A stretch of DNA of 64,000 nucleotides, from positions 62,001 through 126,000 of the forward strand of contig JAJPIL010000014.1 of the NCBI GenBank assembly GCA_021324755.1, written 5' to 3'. This document shows, one piece after another, positions 52,846-61,899 of this stretch (positions are counted from its first letter, which is position 1; each line of letters starts with the position of its first letter). The position numbers and the translations under genes are program-made. The notes beneath the pieces are model-generated. The model did no database searches. It had not been told where the DNA came from and saw only the letters and a program-made list of their open reading frames with translations. The DNA comes from Pseudomonadota bacterium. Lineage in GTDB: Bacteria; Desulfobacterota; Binatia; Binatales; Binataceae.

Positions 52846-53118
52846 ATGCTATTTGTGATCATCGGTCACGATAGTCCCAGGGGGAAAGAACTTAGACCGA
52901 AGGTACGCCCTGCGCATCTGGAACATTTGCGTCCTTTGGCCGAGAGAGGAAAGATCGTACTCGGCGGGCGCTTCACTGACGGCAGTGGCAGTTTGATCGT
53001 TCTCGAAGCCGATTCTGAGGAGGAAGCAACCCGGATCGCGCATTCAGATCCATATTTGAAAGAAGGGGTCTTCGAGCGGGTCGAGATTAAGCCCTTTGAA
53101 AAAGTTCTGCCGAATTAA
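52846..53118 (+). CDS. YciI-family protein
   Basis: A 90-residue ferredoxin-like-fold protein. It starts MLFVIIGHDSPRGKELRPKV behind GGGGGTAAGG; an earlier in-frame ATG at 52810 is rejected. Family features: HLEHLRPLAERGKIVLGGRF, then ADSEEEATRIAHSDPYLKEG and a C-terminal VEIKPFEKV. YciI-like proteins include dehydrochlorinase-type and muconolactone-like enzymes; many have unknown function. It is 32 bp before two CaiB genes and probably in their operon. Confidence 0.88.
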   Translation: MLFVIIGHDSPRGKELRPKVRPAHLEHLRPLAERGKIVLGGRFTDGSGSLIVLEADSEEEATRIAHSDPYLKEGVFERVEIKPFEKVLPN

Positions 53119-53150
53119 GCGAATAACACGGGTGATTTCTGGAGGAGACT

Positions 53151-54356
53151 GTGCCAGGGCCGCTTACCGGACTTAAGGTAATTGAGATTGGCGAAATGGT
53201 TTCGGCCCCGTACGCGGCCAAGCTGATGGCTGATGTCGGGGCTGAAGTGATCAAGGTTGAGCAGCCAGAAGTCGGAGACCCTGCACGGCGCCGCGGGCCG
53301 TTTCCTAGGAACGAGCCCCACCCGGAGAAAAGCGGGCTTTTTCTTTATCTGAACGCCAACAAGCTGGGGATAACGCTCAATCTCGCCTCGCCGCGGGGAA
53401 TGTCACTGCTCGAGCGACTAGTCGCCGACGCCGACGTGCTTATTCACAATTTCCCTCCATTCGAGATGGATCGGCTAGGGCTCGACTTCGAGCGCCTAAG
53501 ACGCGTAAATAACCGCCTCGTAATGACTTCGATAACTCCTTTCGGCATGGATGGACCTAATCGAAACTATCGAGCGACGAATTTGGTGCTGTGGTCTGCA
53601 GGCGGTGCATGTTATTTAAACGGCGCGCCGCAGCGTCCAGACCTGCCACCGCTGGCAGCCTTCGGGCAGCAAGCTTATTATCAAGCCGGCGCCCACGCAG
53701 CGGTGGCGACGATGGGCGCGGTGCTCGGGCGGCTTGCGCACGGCGAGGGTCAGCACGTCGAGGTTTCGGTTCAGGAGACTGTGGCGTCTATTCTGGAGAT
53801 GACATTCGCTTTCTGGCCTTACGCGGGCATGATTACCACCCGGCTGGGGCAGAAGCCGATTCAGCCGCTGGACGTGATGGAATGCCGCGACGGGTACATC
53901 TACGTCTGCTGCGTCGAAGAGCATCAATGGCAAGCCTTTGTCGAGCTTATGGGAAAGCCCGAATGGGCGACCGAGGAAATATTCAGCGATAGGCTGAAAC
54001 GAGCCGCCAACTGGGACGCTTTGCGCCCGTTGCTCCAGGAGTGGGTTGGGCAACAAAGCGTGCAGGAGCTTTACCGCAAAGCCCTCGATCGCAAAATTCC
54101 TTTTGCGCCGGTGTCAACGATGGGCGACTTGTTGAGCGCGGAGCATCTTAAGGCTCGCGGTTTCTTCGTTGAAATTCACCATCCTGAGGCCGGAACCTAT
54201 CGCTATCCGGGCGCGCCCGCCAAGTACAGCCGCACGCCGTGGGAGCTCCGCCTGCCGGCGCCATTGCTCGGCCAGCATAACCGTGAAATTTACGTGGGCC
54301 GCCTTAAGCTTAGCGAGGCTGAGTTAAAAGAGCTTGAGGATGCGGGAGTGGTTTGA
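53151..54356 (+). CDS. CaiB/BaiF CoA-transferase family protein (1)
   Basis: A 401-residue class III CoA-transferase. The N-terminus is PLTGLKVIEIGEMVSAPYAAK with MADVGAEVIKVEQPEVGDP; later LNANKLGITLNLASPRG and YQAGAHAAVATMGAVLGR are family segments. Such enzymes form interlocked dimers and transfer CoA to free acids by an aspartyl-CoA route. The GTG at 53151 follows GGAGGAGACT. Its stop overlaps the next transferase start (TGATG). Paired paralogues of this kind can form heteromers, as in BbsEF; whether these do is open. Confidence 0.93.
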   Translation: MPGPLTGLKVIEIGEMVSAPYAAKLMADVGAEVIKVEQPEVGDPARRRGPFPRNEPHPEKSGLFLYLNANKLGITLNLASPRGMSLLERLVADADVLIHNFPPFEMDRLGLDFERLRRVNNRLVMTSITPFGMDGPNRNYRATNLVLWSAGGACYLNGAPQRPDLPPLAAFGQQAYYQAGAHAAVATMGAVLGRLAHGEGQHVEVSVQETVASILEMTFAFWPYAGMITTRLGQKPIQPLDVMECRDGYIYVCCVEEHQWQAFVELMGKPEWATEEIFSDRLKRAANWDALRPLLQEWVGQQSVQELYRKALDRKIPFAPVSTMGDLLSAEHLKARGFFVEIHHPEAGTYRYPGAPAKYSRTPWELRLPAPLLGQHNREIYVGRLKLSEAELKELEDAGVV

Positions 54357-55597
54357 TGGGTACACCGCCGCTTAGAGGAGTTCGAGTTGCCGATTTCAGC
54401 TGGGTGTGGGCGGGTCCGTATTGTACGCTTCAGCTCGCTCATCTCGGCGCCGAAGTAATTCGGATCGAGACCAGTCTTAGGCCTTGCGTGACGCGGATGT
54501 TGCCGCCGTGGGCGGATAATCAGTTTGGCCTTAACCGCTCCGGATATTTCAATCAGTACAACCAGGGCAAGCGTTCGATTACGTTGAATCTCAAGCATCC
54601 GCAAGGTGTCGAAGTTGCACGTCGTCTGATCGCGAAAAGCGATGTCCTAGCGCATAATTTTGTGCGCGGAGTGATGGAAAAGTTCGGCCTTGGCTACGAG
54701 GAGGTGCGCAAAATTAAGCCGGATATAGTAATGGTAGCTCTTTCCGGTTACGGCATGACCGGGCCTCTTTCTCCTTATATCTCCTATGGACCAGCACAGG
54801 TGCCGTTGGCCGGTTTTTCCGCTCTTACTGGTTACGAAGGCGGCCCGCCGATGCATACCGCAATCAGCTACGCCGACCCCAACGCTGGTATTCATGCGGC
54901 TTTCGCGGTTCTGGCAGCTCTCTACCATCGACGACGCACCGGGGAGGGACAGTTTATCGACCTCAGCTTGTGGGAGAGCGCTACTGCCCTGACCGCCGAG
55001 GGCTTGCTCGAGTACCAGATGAGCGGTCGAGAGCCAGCTCGGCGCGGCAATCGGGATCCTTGGATGGCGCCTCACGGCGTTTTTCGCTGCAAAGATTGGC
55101 CCGAACCGGTGGGTGGCGGCGTCGTCGACCGGTGGGTTGCGATCGCCGTCGAGAACGACGCCCAGTGGCGCGGTCTGTGCCGCGCGATGGGACGTAACGA
55201 ATTAGCTGATGACCCGCGGTTTGCTTCGTTTGAGAGCCGCAAACGCCACGAAGCCGAGCTCGATAGAATCATCTCGGAATGGACGCAAAGGTTTTCACCC
55301 CAGGAAGTGACCGAGATGCTTCAAAAGGAAGGGGTTCCTGCCTACACCTGCGCTTCCAACAAAGAGCTTGCCGAGGACCCACATCTCAACGCCCGCGGCT
55401 ACTTCGTCGAGCTCGAACACCCTGAGGTGGGCGTGCGCATGCATGCGGGAATCCCTTGGCGGCTGAGCAGAGACACGTGCCGAGTTGAAAGTCCCGCCCC
55501 CTTGCTGGGACAACATACCGAAGAGGTGCTGACCGGGCTGCTCGGTTATAGCAAGGCAGACGTGGTCAAACTGCGTGAAATGGGAGCTGTGCAATAG
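54356..55597 (+). CDS. CaiB/BaiF CoA-transferase family protein (2)
   Basis: A 413-residue paralogue of the previous gene. It reads LRGVRVADFSWVWAGPYCTL and LAHLGAEVIRIETSLRPC at the N-terminus, NQYNQGKRSITLNLKHPQG and YADPNAGIHAAFAVLAALY later. It is clearly diverged from the first copy, so not a recent duplication. The start ATG at 54356 shares one base with the previous stop; the peptidase start follows 10 bp after its stop. Substrate unknown. Confidence 0.93.
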   Translation: MGTPPLRGVRVADFSWVWAGPYCTLQLAHLGAEVIRIETSLRPCVTRMLPPWADNQFGLNRSGYFNQYNQGKRSITLNLKHPQGVEVARRLIAKSDVLAHNFVRGVMEKFGLGYEEVRKIKPDIVMVALSGYGMTGPLSPYISYGPAQVPLAGFSALTGYEGGPPMHTAISYADPNAGIHAAFAVLAALYHRRRTGEGQFIDLSLWESATALTAEGLLEYQMSGREPARRGNRDPWMAPHGVFRCKDWPEPVGGGVVDRWVAIAVENDAQWRGLCRAMGRNELADDPRFASFESRKRHEAELDRIISEWTQRFSPQEVTEMLQKEGVPAYTCASNKELAEDPHLNARGYFVELEHPEVGVRMHAGIPWRLSRDTCRVESPAPLLGQHTEEVLTGLLGYSKADVVKLREMGAVQ

Positions 55598-55607
55598 GCC
55601 TGAGGGC

Positions 55608-56972
55608 ATGCTGCGCGACATCGGGGACATACTGCCTGCGAAACCGGAGGCGTCTGAAAAAGCTCTTCCCCTCGAGGAATTCAAGGAAAGACGCGCGCGC
55701 TTCCTCAAGGAGCTTAACGGAGCCGTGGCGATTTTTCCAAGCGCTCCGGTTGCTTTTCGCTCCAACGACGTCGAATTTGTCTACCGCCAGGACAGCGACT
55801 TTTACTATTTGACCGGTTTTCCCGAACCAGAGTCGATTGCGCTGTTTGCGCCAGGCCATCCCGACGGCGAGTTTATCCTTTTCGTTCGACCGCGCGATAA
55901 AGAGCGAGAGATGTGGACCGGGCCGCGCGCGGGCGTCGAGGGCGCGGTAGCCGAGTTCGGCGCCGCACAGGCCTATCAAATAAGCGAGCTCGACCGTGTA
56001 CTTCCGCGTTACCTGGAGGGCGTTGCGGAAGTCTATTATCCGCTGGGCATAAACGAAAAGTTCGACCAAAAAGTACTCAAGCTGTTGCGCGAGGCGCAGT
56101 CGCTGCGCGAGCGACTTGGGGAGGGCCCCCGAGCGTTGCTCGATCCGCGGGCGATCGTTCACGAAATGAGAATCATCAAAAGCCCGCGAGAGCTGGCGAT
56201 CATGCGGCGCTCAGCCGCGATCGCCGCCGAAGCCCACCGCGTCGCGATCAGCAAGTCGCGACCAGGTATGATGGAATGGGAAATTCAGGCGCTGGTCGAG
56301 TACGTTTTTCGGGTAAACGGAGCTAGCTCACCAGCCTATCCGCCGATTGTCGCGTCGGGTCCCAACGCGACGATTCTTCATTACATCGCCAACAATCGGG
56401 AACTTAAACCTGGCGACCTGCTCCTGCTAGACGCTGGTTGCGAGTACCAATTTTACGCCTCGGACATCACGCGCACTTTCCCCGTAAGCGGACGTTTTAC
56501 TCCCTGCCAGAGGGATTTGTACGAAATCGTGCTCGCAGCACAAAGGGCCGCCATTGAAACCGTCCGGCCAGGCGTGACGTTGGAGGATGTGCATCGGTCG
56601 GCCCTAAAGGAACTGGTCGAGGGCATGCGGGCGATGGGTCTGATCAAGGGCGAAACCGACGAGATCCTCGCCTCAGGAGAGTACAAACGCTTTTACATGC
56701 ACCGGACCAGCCATTGGCTCGGCATGGACGTTCACGACGTGGGACGCTACCGAATCAGGGGCGAGCCGCGAAAGCTTGAACCCGGAATGGTCTTGACCGT
56801 CGAGCCCGGAATCTATATCGCGCCCGCCGAAGAAAGCGTAGCCAAAGCGGAGCTGCAAGGGATCGGTATTCGTATCGAGGACGACGTTCTCGTAAGCGCC
56901 GACGGCTATGAAGTCCTTACCGCCGCGGTCCCCAAAACGGTCAAAGAGCTCGAAGCGCTGGCAGGCAGCTGA
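55608..56972 (+). CDS. pepP: Xaa-Pro aminopeptidase (M24B, PepP-like)
   Basis: A 454-residue metallopeptidase that removes residues before proline. The N-terminal domain (PLEEFKERRARFLKEL, RSNDVEFVYRQDSDFYYLTG) is the PepP type. The C-terminal pita-bread domain supplies the metal ligands: Asp in LLLDAGCEYQ and SDITRTFP, His in HWLGMDVHD, Glu in LTVEPGIYI and the last Glu in IRIEDDVLV. The start is the ATG at 55608 behind GAGGGC; the frame is open further back to 55575. It is coupled to the CaiB pair, an unusual partner. Confidence 0.93.
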   Translation: MLRDIGDILPAKPEASEKALPLEEFKERRARFLKELNGAVAIFPSAPVAFRSNDVEFVYRQDSDFYYLTGFPEPESIALFAPGHPDGEFILFVRPRDKEREMWTGPRAGVEGAVAEFGAAQAYQISELDRVLPRYLEGVAEVYYPLGINEKFDQKVLKLLREAQSLRERLGEGPRALLDPRAIVHEMRIIKSPRELAIMRRSAAIAAEAHRVAISKSRPGMMEWEIQALVEYVFRVNGASSPAYPPIVASGPNATILHYIANNRELKPGDLLLLDAGCEYQFYASDITRTFPVSGRFTPCQRDLYEIVLAAQRAAIETVRPGVTLEDVHRSALKELVEGMRAMGLIKGETDEILASGEYKRFYMHRTSHWLGMDVHDVGRYRIRGEPRKLEPGMVLTVEPGIYIAPAEESVAKAELQGIGIRIEDDVLVSADGYEVLTAAVPKTVKELEALAGS

Positions 56973-57224
56973 AATCCCACCTCGACAGGAAAAAATCGTG
57001 GCGGCCAGCGTGTTGTGGATACCTGGTCGGCGGCGCTGTGAAGATCCTTCCAAAGCTTTTAGCATGACGGTTTTGATCGTATTGAACGGCCGACCTTAGA
57101 AAAGAAGGCTCTCCTATGCTACTCCGCTTGAGGGTGCCGCAAAGACTCTTTAAATGACCTGGGGATCTCCCAGCGCGATGTCTTCGTGTCTGGGGCGTAT
57201 CGAGTTTGTATTCCGAGGAAAGCC

Positions 57225-58433
57225 TTGGTAAGGCGTCAAAGCCGTTTTCAAGCGTTAGGTCTCGCTCTGTTGATACTGCTGCAGTACTCGTGCTCTGGGT
57301 GTTCTAGGCCAAAACATCCGGCTCCCATGTCGATCACCGTGGCGATGGCTCTGTTTCCGTCTGAGGCGATAATTTACCGGAATATACTAAAGGAGTTCGA
57401 AAGTATTTCTGGAACCCGGGTTAATCTCGTCACGGAGACCTACGGCGACATCCTACATTTACTTTTCGCGCAGTCGCGCGCAGGGCGCGGGCCGTTTGAT
57501 CTGGTAGAAATCGATATTGCCGTGTTGGGTCAGGCGCGCGAAGGCGTTCAGACACTTCCGCAGAGCATGCTCGCGACCGTCCGCGCGGTGTTTCCCGAAC
57601 CGGCCTGGAAAGTTGGGATTGTAGGTAACCAGCTCTACTTCGTCCCTCATCGCATCATGTGGCAGGCGATGATCTACAATCGCCTCAGGGTTCCACGACC
57701 GCCGACGAACTGGGACGAGCTTGCGCAGTTCGCACGAGCGCACCCGAACAAGTTAGCGCTGAAGGGGGGCCTTTACGAGGGTATCGTGTGCGACGCGATG
57801 CCGTTTGTCTGGGAGGCGGGTGGCGACGAGCTCGAGCCAACGTCGACCGACACGCTGACGGCTTTGGACTTCTTGGCCGGGCTCGGGCCTCTGCTGAACG
57901 TCCGCTCAGCGGTTTTTCGTGAAATGTCCGTGCTCGAGGCGCAGGCGCGTGGCGAGGTGTGGATTCATTTTAATTGGCCGTTCGCGATGAGGTATCTGTA
58001 TGAAAAGGGCTTGGCGCCCGCGGTCGAGCTTAGCGCTCCGGTCCCTATCGGCCCGAAAGGTCGCGCAACGATTTTGGGCGGCGGCTATTTAGGTATTCCG
58101 CGCTTCGCTCCTCATCCGCACGCGGCCGAGCTTTTTTTGCGATTTTTGCTTACACGCGAAGTTCAGCAGCGCTTGGCGCGGGAGCTTGGATGGCTCAACG
58201 TTTTGCCCGAACAGAGCGACACCGAGGCACGAATGCTTTACGATGGCTTTATCGCCATGCGCCCGTACATCCGGGCGCGCGCTACGGTGCCCAACTACAC
58301 CGGTCTCAGTAATCGTTGGCAAAGAGCGCTCGAGGCGCTCTTGTTCCGGAACGTTCCGGCGGCGATCGCCGTTCAACCGGTAGCGGACTGGGTTGGGGCG
58401 TTGCGGTATGAGAAGAGCCGGCCGGTTTCTTAG
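57225..58433 (+). CDS. ABC transporter substrate-binding lipoprotein (sugar-type)
   Basis: About 402 residues from the TTG at 57225, 6 nt after GAGG; a GTG at 57186 in the same frame has no such site. The signal peptide is FQALGLALLILLQYSC with a lipobox-like QYSC or SGC, so it is lipid-anchored in the periplasm. The family 1 binding-protein fold is seen: ILKEFESISGTRVNLVTE, FDLVEIDIAVLGQ, GGGYLGIPRFAPHPHAAELF and EVQQRLARELGWLNVL. It resembles carriers of sugars or glycerol phosphates. Two permease genes and an ATPase follow. Confidence 0.9.
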   Translation: MVRRQSRFQALGLALLILLQYSCSGCSRPKHPAPMSITVAMALFPSEAIIYRNILKEFESISGTRVNLVTETYGDILHLLFAQSRAGRGPFDLVEIDIAVLGQAREGVQTLPQSMLATVRAVFPEPAWKVGIVGNQLYFVPHRIMWQAMIYNRLRVPRPPTNWDELAQFARAHPNKLALKGGLYEGIVCDAMPFVWEAGGDELEPTSTDTLTALDFLAGLGPLLNVRSAVFREMSVLEAQARGEVWIHFNWPFAMRYLYEKGLAPAVELSAPVPIGPKGRATILGGGYLGIPRFAPHPHAAELFLRFLLTREVQQRLARELGWLNVLPEQSDTEARMLYDGFIAMRPYIRARATVPNYTGLSNRWQRALEALLFRNVPAAIAVQPVADWVGALRYEKSRPVS

Positions 58434-59274
58434 ATTGAGCTGTCTTGGCCTGCCGCTGGGTTTTCTGGCGATTACCTTGATCCTGCCGTTACTCAGCGGC
58501 GTAATTTTGTCTTTCCAGGCAGATGGGTTTTCCTTGGAAAACTATCGTTTCGTTCTTGGCGATAGCCTTTTTCGACGCTCGGTCTACAACACTCTGATCC
58601 TGGCGGCCGCAAGTCTGGTTGTTGAATTCGTTTGGGGATTGATTTTCGCTCTGTTGCTAAGCTCCAGGCGCCGAGCGTCTTTTGTGACCGAGGTGTCCGT
58701 TCTGATGCCGCTTTTGATTCCTGAGATCGTTTTTCTTAGCGTGGCGCGTTACATCTTATTGCCCCGTGGCTATTTAAACGGTGCGTTGGCGGCTGTAGGA
58801 CTTCCAGCCGTTGGCTGGCTCGATCCGAGAAGCGCGCTTTGCTTGCTGAGCGTGGCATTGGTCGACGCCTGGCGCGTGACGCCTATGGTCACGCTGCTTC
58901 TGCTCGACGGCTTGCAGGGGATACCCGCCGAGCTTTACGAAGCTGCCTTACTAGATGGCGCGGGTTCCTTTGCGCAATCGCGGTACGTGACCCTGCCGTT
59001 GCTCAAGCCGGCGCTATATGGCGCGCTTGTGCTGCGAGGTGTGGACGCTTTGCGGATTTTTTCTACCGTGTTGGTATTGGCAGGACCCGAGGGAGCGCCC
59101 GTCATGTCAACGTACGCCTACCAATTGTGGGGCGACGCCATGGAAGAGCATCGCGCGATGGCGGCGTCGGTTCTTTTAGCGACTATGATCGGTACGCTCG
59201 GCGCGGTTGTAATTGCCTTCCGTGCACGCACCAGAGCGAGCGGCGGTGGCGCGCTCGAAGGTTTGTCAGGATGA
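58408..59274 (+). CDS. ABC transporter permease (MalF-like)
   Basis: A 288-residue inner-membrane permease with six helices. It starts MRRAGRFLRLSCLGLPLGFL at 58408, 26 bp inside the binding-protein gene; an earlier frame start at 58393 is rejected. The EAA coupling motif is ELYEAALLDGAGSFAQSRYV, which docks the ATPase. The stop overlaps the second permease (ATGA). Confidence 0.92.
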   Translation: MRRAGRFLRLSCLGLPLGFLAITLILPLLSGVILSFQADGFSLENYRFVLGDSLFRRSVYNTLILAAASLVVEFVWGLIFALLLSSRRRASFVTEVSVLMPLLIPEIVFLSVARYILLPRGYLNGALAAVGLPAVGWLDPRSALCLLSVALVDAWRVTPMVTLLLLDGLQGIPAELYEAALLDGAGSFAQSRYVTLPLLKPALYGALVLRGVDALRIFSTVLVLAGPEGAPVMSTYAYQLWGDAMEEHRAMAASVLLATMIGTLGAVVIAFRARTRASGGGALEGLSG

Positions 59275-60089
59275 GCCAAAGGTTCAAATTGCTAGAGATT
59301 TGCCGGCGCGCGTTGTCAGCATTTGCGGTGGTGACGGCGGTCGTGCCTATCTATCTCTTGATCAAGCAAGCCTTCTCGGTAGAGCTTGACAGCTTTGCTT
59401 GGCCTCCCCGCTGGATACCGCACCATTTAACCTTGGAGCATCTCCACAAGGTGACCAGCACCGGCGAGCTAAGGGAATCCCTAATCCGCAGCGCTGAAGT
59501 AGCTACGGTCGCTGCGTGCACGGCCACGCTCTTAGGCACGATGCTAGCTTACGCGATGACGCGCGACTTGCGCGCCCGTCGGTGGGGATTGGCTGCGCTT
59601 ACGGCAAGTCGCCTGCTGCCTATGATAGCCGTAGCGCTACCGCTCGCCACGGTACTTATCCGAGTTGGCCTTTATGACACGCCAAGCGGGCTGGGTCTCG
59701 CCCTTGTGCACGCCGCGATCGCTTTGCCCGTCGCCGCCATTTTACTGCTTGGCGCCTTCGCGAAGATCCCGCTCGAGCTCGAGGACGCCGCATTTCTGGA
59801 TGGGGCGTCGCAGCTAACGATTCTTTTGCGTATTTATTTGCCGCAGCTCAAACAGGCGCTTGCCGCGGCTTTCGTGCTAAGCTTTCTTTCGAGCTGGGAC
59901 GAGTTCGGCTTCGGACTTCTTCTTCAGCCGACCAACCGGACTTTGCCGCCGTTGATCTACTATTACGCGGTTTTCGGCGACGTCGGTGCCGCAAGCGCCC
60001 TTGCGCTAGTCTCGACCGCGCCCGTCCTGATCGTGCTCGTTGCTTTAAGGCATATCCTTATCAGACAGCCGAAGCCGCCAGCTTTTTAG
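59271..60089 (+). CDS. ABC transporter permease (MalG-like)
   Basis: A 272-residue permease starting MSQRFKLLEICRRALSAFAV. The EAA motif is ELEDAAFLDGASQLTILLRIY. About six helices. The frame is open far upstream to 58839 but that part is an antisense-like reading of the first permease; the ATGA overlap fixes the start. It completes a MalFG-like heterodimer with the upstream gene. Confidence 0.92.
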   Translation: MSQRFKLLEICRRALSAFAVVTAVVPIYLLIKQAFSVELDSFAWPPRWIPHHLTLEHLHKVTSTGELRESLIRSAEVATVAACTATLLGTMLAYAMTRDLRARRWGLAALTASRLLPMIAVALPLATVLIRVGLYDTPSGLGLALVHAAIALPVAAILLLGAFAKIPLELEDAAFLDGASQLTILLRIYLPQLKQALAAAFVLSFLSSWDEFGFGLLLQPTNRTLPPLIYYYAVFGDVGAASALALVSTAPVLIVLVALRHILIRQPKPPAF

Positions 60090-60184
60090 ACAAGTTTTGC
60101 GCAGACCGAGCGCGCAAATGTCGTGGGGACAAAGCGGCTGTCAAGAAAGTAACTAAGAAGCTGCGTCTGAATGGTGGGCGAATC

Positions 60185-61279
60185 ATGGCTGAGCTCGTGA
60201 TGCGCGATGTTAGCCGTATATTTCGGAGCGGGCGAGGCGTGCGTAATCTTTCGTTGACTGTGGAGGAGGGCGAGTTTTTTGTCGTGCTAGGTCCTTCGGG
60301 TGTGGGGAAGAGCACGCTTTTGCGTCTGATCGCGGGCCTCGACACTCCCGACAACGGCGAGATAGAGATTGGCGGACGCTCGGTCACACATCGCGCGCGC
60401 CCGGATCACACGGTCGCGATGGTTTTTCAGAATTTGGCGTTGTACCCACACATGAGCGCCTATGAAAATATCGCATTTCCGCTCAAAATGATGGGTCTTG
60501 GCCGCCGAGAGATCGAAGAGCGCGTTCGAAGGACCGCCGCGCTCGCGGGCCTGGAAATCGACTTGAACCGGCGACCATCTCAGCTTTCCGGCGGCGAGCG
60601 TCAACGCGTGGCGTTGGCTCGCGCTCTCGTGCGCGAACCGAGGCTGATATTGATGGACGAACCGCTTTCGCAGGTGGACGTCCAATTGCGAAGCGTTCTG
60701 CGAGTTGAGCTGAAAGAATTTCAACGGCGCACCAGACGAACGATCGTTTACGTCACTCACGATCACGACAGCGCCTTCGTGCTGGGCGACCGGATAAGCG
60801 TGATGCACGAGGGTAGGATCGCCCAGATCGGTTCTCCCGAAGAGGTCTATCGCAGGCCAGCGAATCTTTTCGTGGCGCGCTTTTTAGGACATCCGCCGAT
60901 GAATCTTCTGCGCTGCCAAGTTGCGGAAAGCGGTCGCGGCCTTTGGGTAAATGACGTGCGGCTCGAGCTTGATCCTCCCGATGGGGAGTCGGGCGAGTTG
61001 GTATTGGGGATACGCCCGCAAGACCTCAGCGTGCAACCCGAGTTCGGCGCGGTCAAACTGGAAGTGAAGGTCGAGTCTTTGGAGTACCTCGGCGCGCGCT
61101 ATCTTGTGCGGGCCCGGCTAGGTAACCAAGCGCTACTTGTGGAACTCCCACGCTCGCTCCAACCTGGGCAAATAGCTCATCTGTACGCGCGGGCTGACCG
61201 ATTCCATTTCTTCGACGCTACAAGTGGCGAGCGTATCGGCCAGACTCACGATAAAGCCTCCACGGTGACGAAGGGATAA
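60185..61279 (+). CDS. ABC transporter ATP-binding protein (MalK/UgpC-like)
   Basis: A 364-residue ATPase. Walker A is GPSGVGKST, signature LSGGERQRVALARAL, Walker B LILMDEPLSQVD, followed by the switch His (VTHDHD). The C-terminal 120 residues form the TOBE/MalK regulatory domain (VLGIRPQDLSVQPEFGAVK). It starts 95 bp after the second permease, at ATG 60185. With the binding protein and permeases it forms a complete importer of the CUT1 type. Sugar unknown. Confidence 0.93.
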   Translation: MAELVMRDVSRIFRSGRGVRNLSLTVEEGEFFVVLGPSGVGKSTLLRLIAGLDTPDNGEIEIGGRSVTHRARPDHTVAMVFQNLALYPHMSAYENIAFPLKMMGLGRREIEERVRRTAALAGLEIDLNRRPSQLSGGERQRVALARALVREPRLILMDEPLSQVDVQLRSVLRVELKEFQRRTRRTIVYVTHDHDSAFVLGDRISVMHEGRIAQIGSPEEVYRRPANLFVARFLGHPPMNLLRCQVAESGRGLWVNDVRLELDPPDGESGELVLGIRPQDLSVQPEFGAVKLEVKVESLEYLGARYLVRARLGNQALLVELPRSLQPGQIAHLYARADRFHFFDATSGERIGQTHDKASTVTKG

Positions 61280-61723
61280 GACTTTTGCGCTTTGACAATG
61301 CACGGTCGTATCGTTCAAGCCAAAAGCAAGCCGCGTTTGGTCCACGGCCGGTTCGACTGCTGATTGCAGCGTTCAAGCCCCCTACGCAACTCCATGGCTT
61401 TTGTTCGACAAAACAGTTGCCGTGAAGCTTGGCTGGTCAAGCGGGGAAAAGTCGTTTTTAAATTAGTCTTTCCGAGATTGTTTGCCGAGCCCCGGTCCCC
61501 GGAAAACGGTTGCTGCATTGACAGCCGCGACGATGGGACATAACATCGGCGACGTCGGTTTACAAGCTTCGGCTGCCTGCCGAGTAGTCGCACAAGGGCG
61601 CTTTAAAACGAAAAGGGTTTGGCTGAACAAGAAGACTTGTTCGTCTTGTATTCGCTACTTTTAAAAAGTGCTTGCGTCACGTTGAAATGGTGTAAGATTT
61701 AGGTGAGCTGGCGGCAATCTCGC
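61280..61723. other. Intergenic region upstream of tRNA-Gln
   Basis: About 440 bases. A TTGCGT (61669-61674) and TAAGAT (61690-61695) pair with a short 15-bp spacer about 30 bp before the tRNA may be its promoter. An ACAAGA/TCTTGT inverted repeat lies near 61626-61650. Nothing else is recognised. Confidence 0.4.
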
Positions 61724-61796
61724 TGGGCGGTCGCCAAGCTGGTAAGGCACCAGGCTTTGGACCTGGCATTCGAAGGTTCGAATCCTTCCCGCCCAG
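61724..61796 (+). tRNA. tRNA-Gln(UUG)
   Basis: A 73-nt cloverleaf. Acceptor TGGGCGG with CCGCCCA; D-stem GCC/GGC; anticodon stem CCAGG/CCTGG with loop CTTTGGA, anticodon TTG; T-stem GAAGG/CCTTC with loop TTCGAAT; discriminator G. CCA is not encoded. It lies about 100 bp before prs, an arrangement seen in many bacteria. Confidence 0.95.
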
Positions 61797-61899
61797 CCCT
61801 TACCGTGCTGCGGGTGGCGTGACTTTTGCGGTCTTGACTGCTGTGGCAGTGTAGGACGCGCGGTCTGGCTCGCTAGCACTTAAGCGAGTAGCAAATAGG

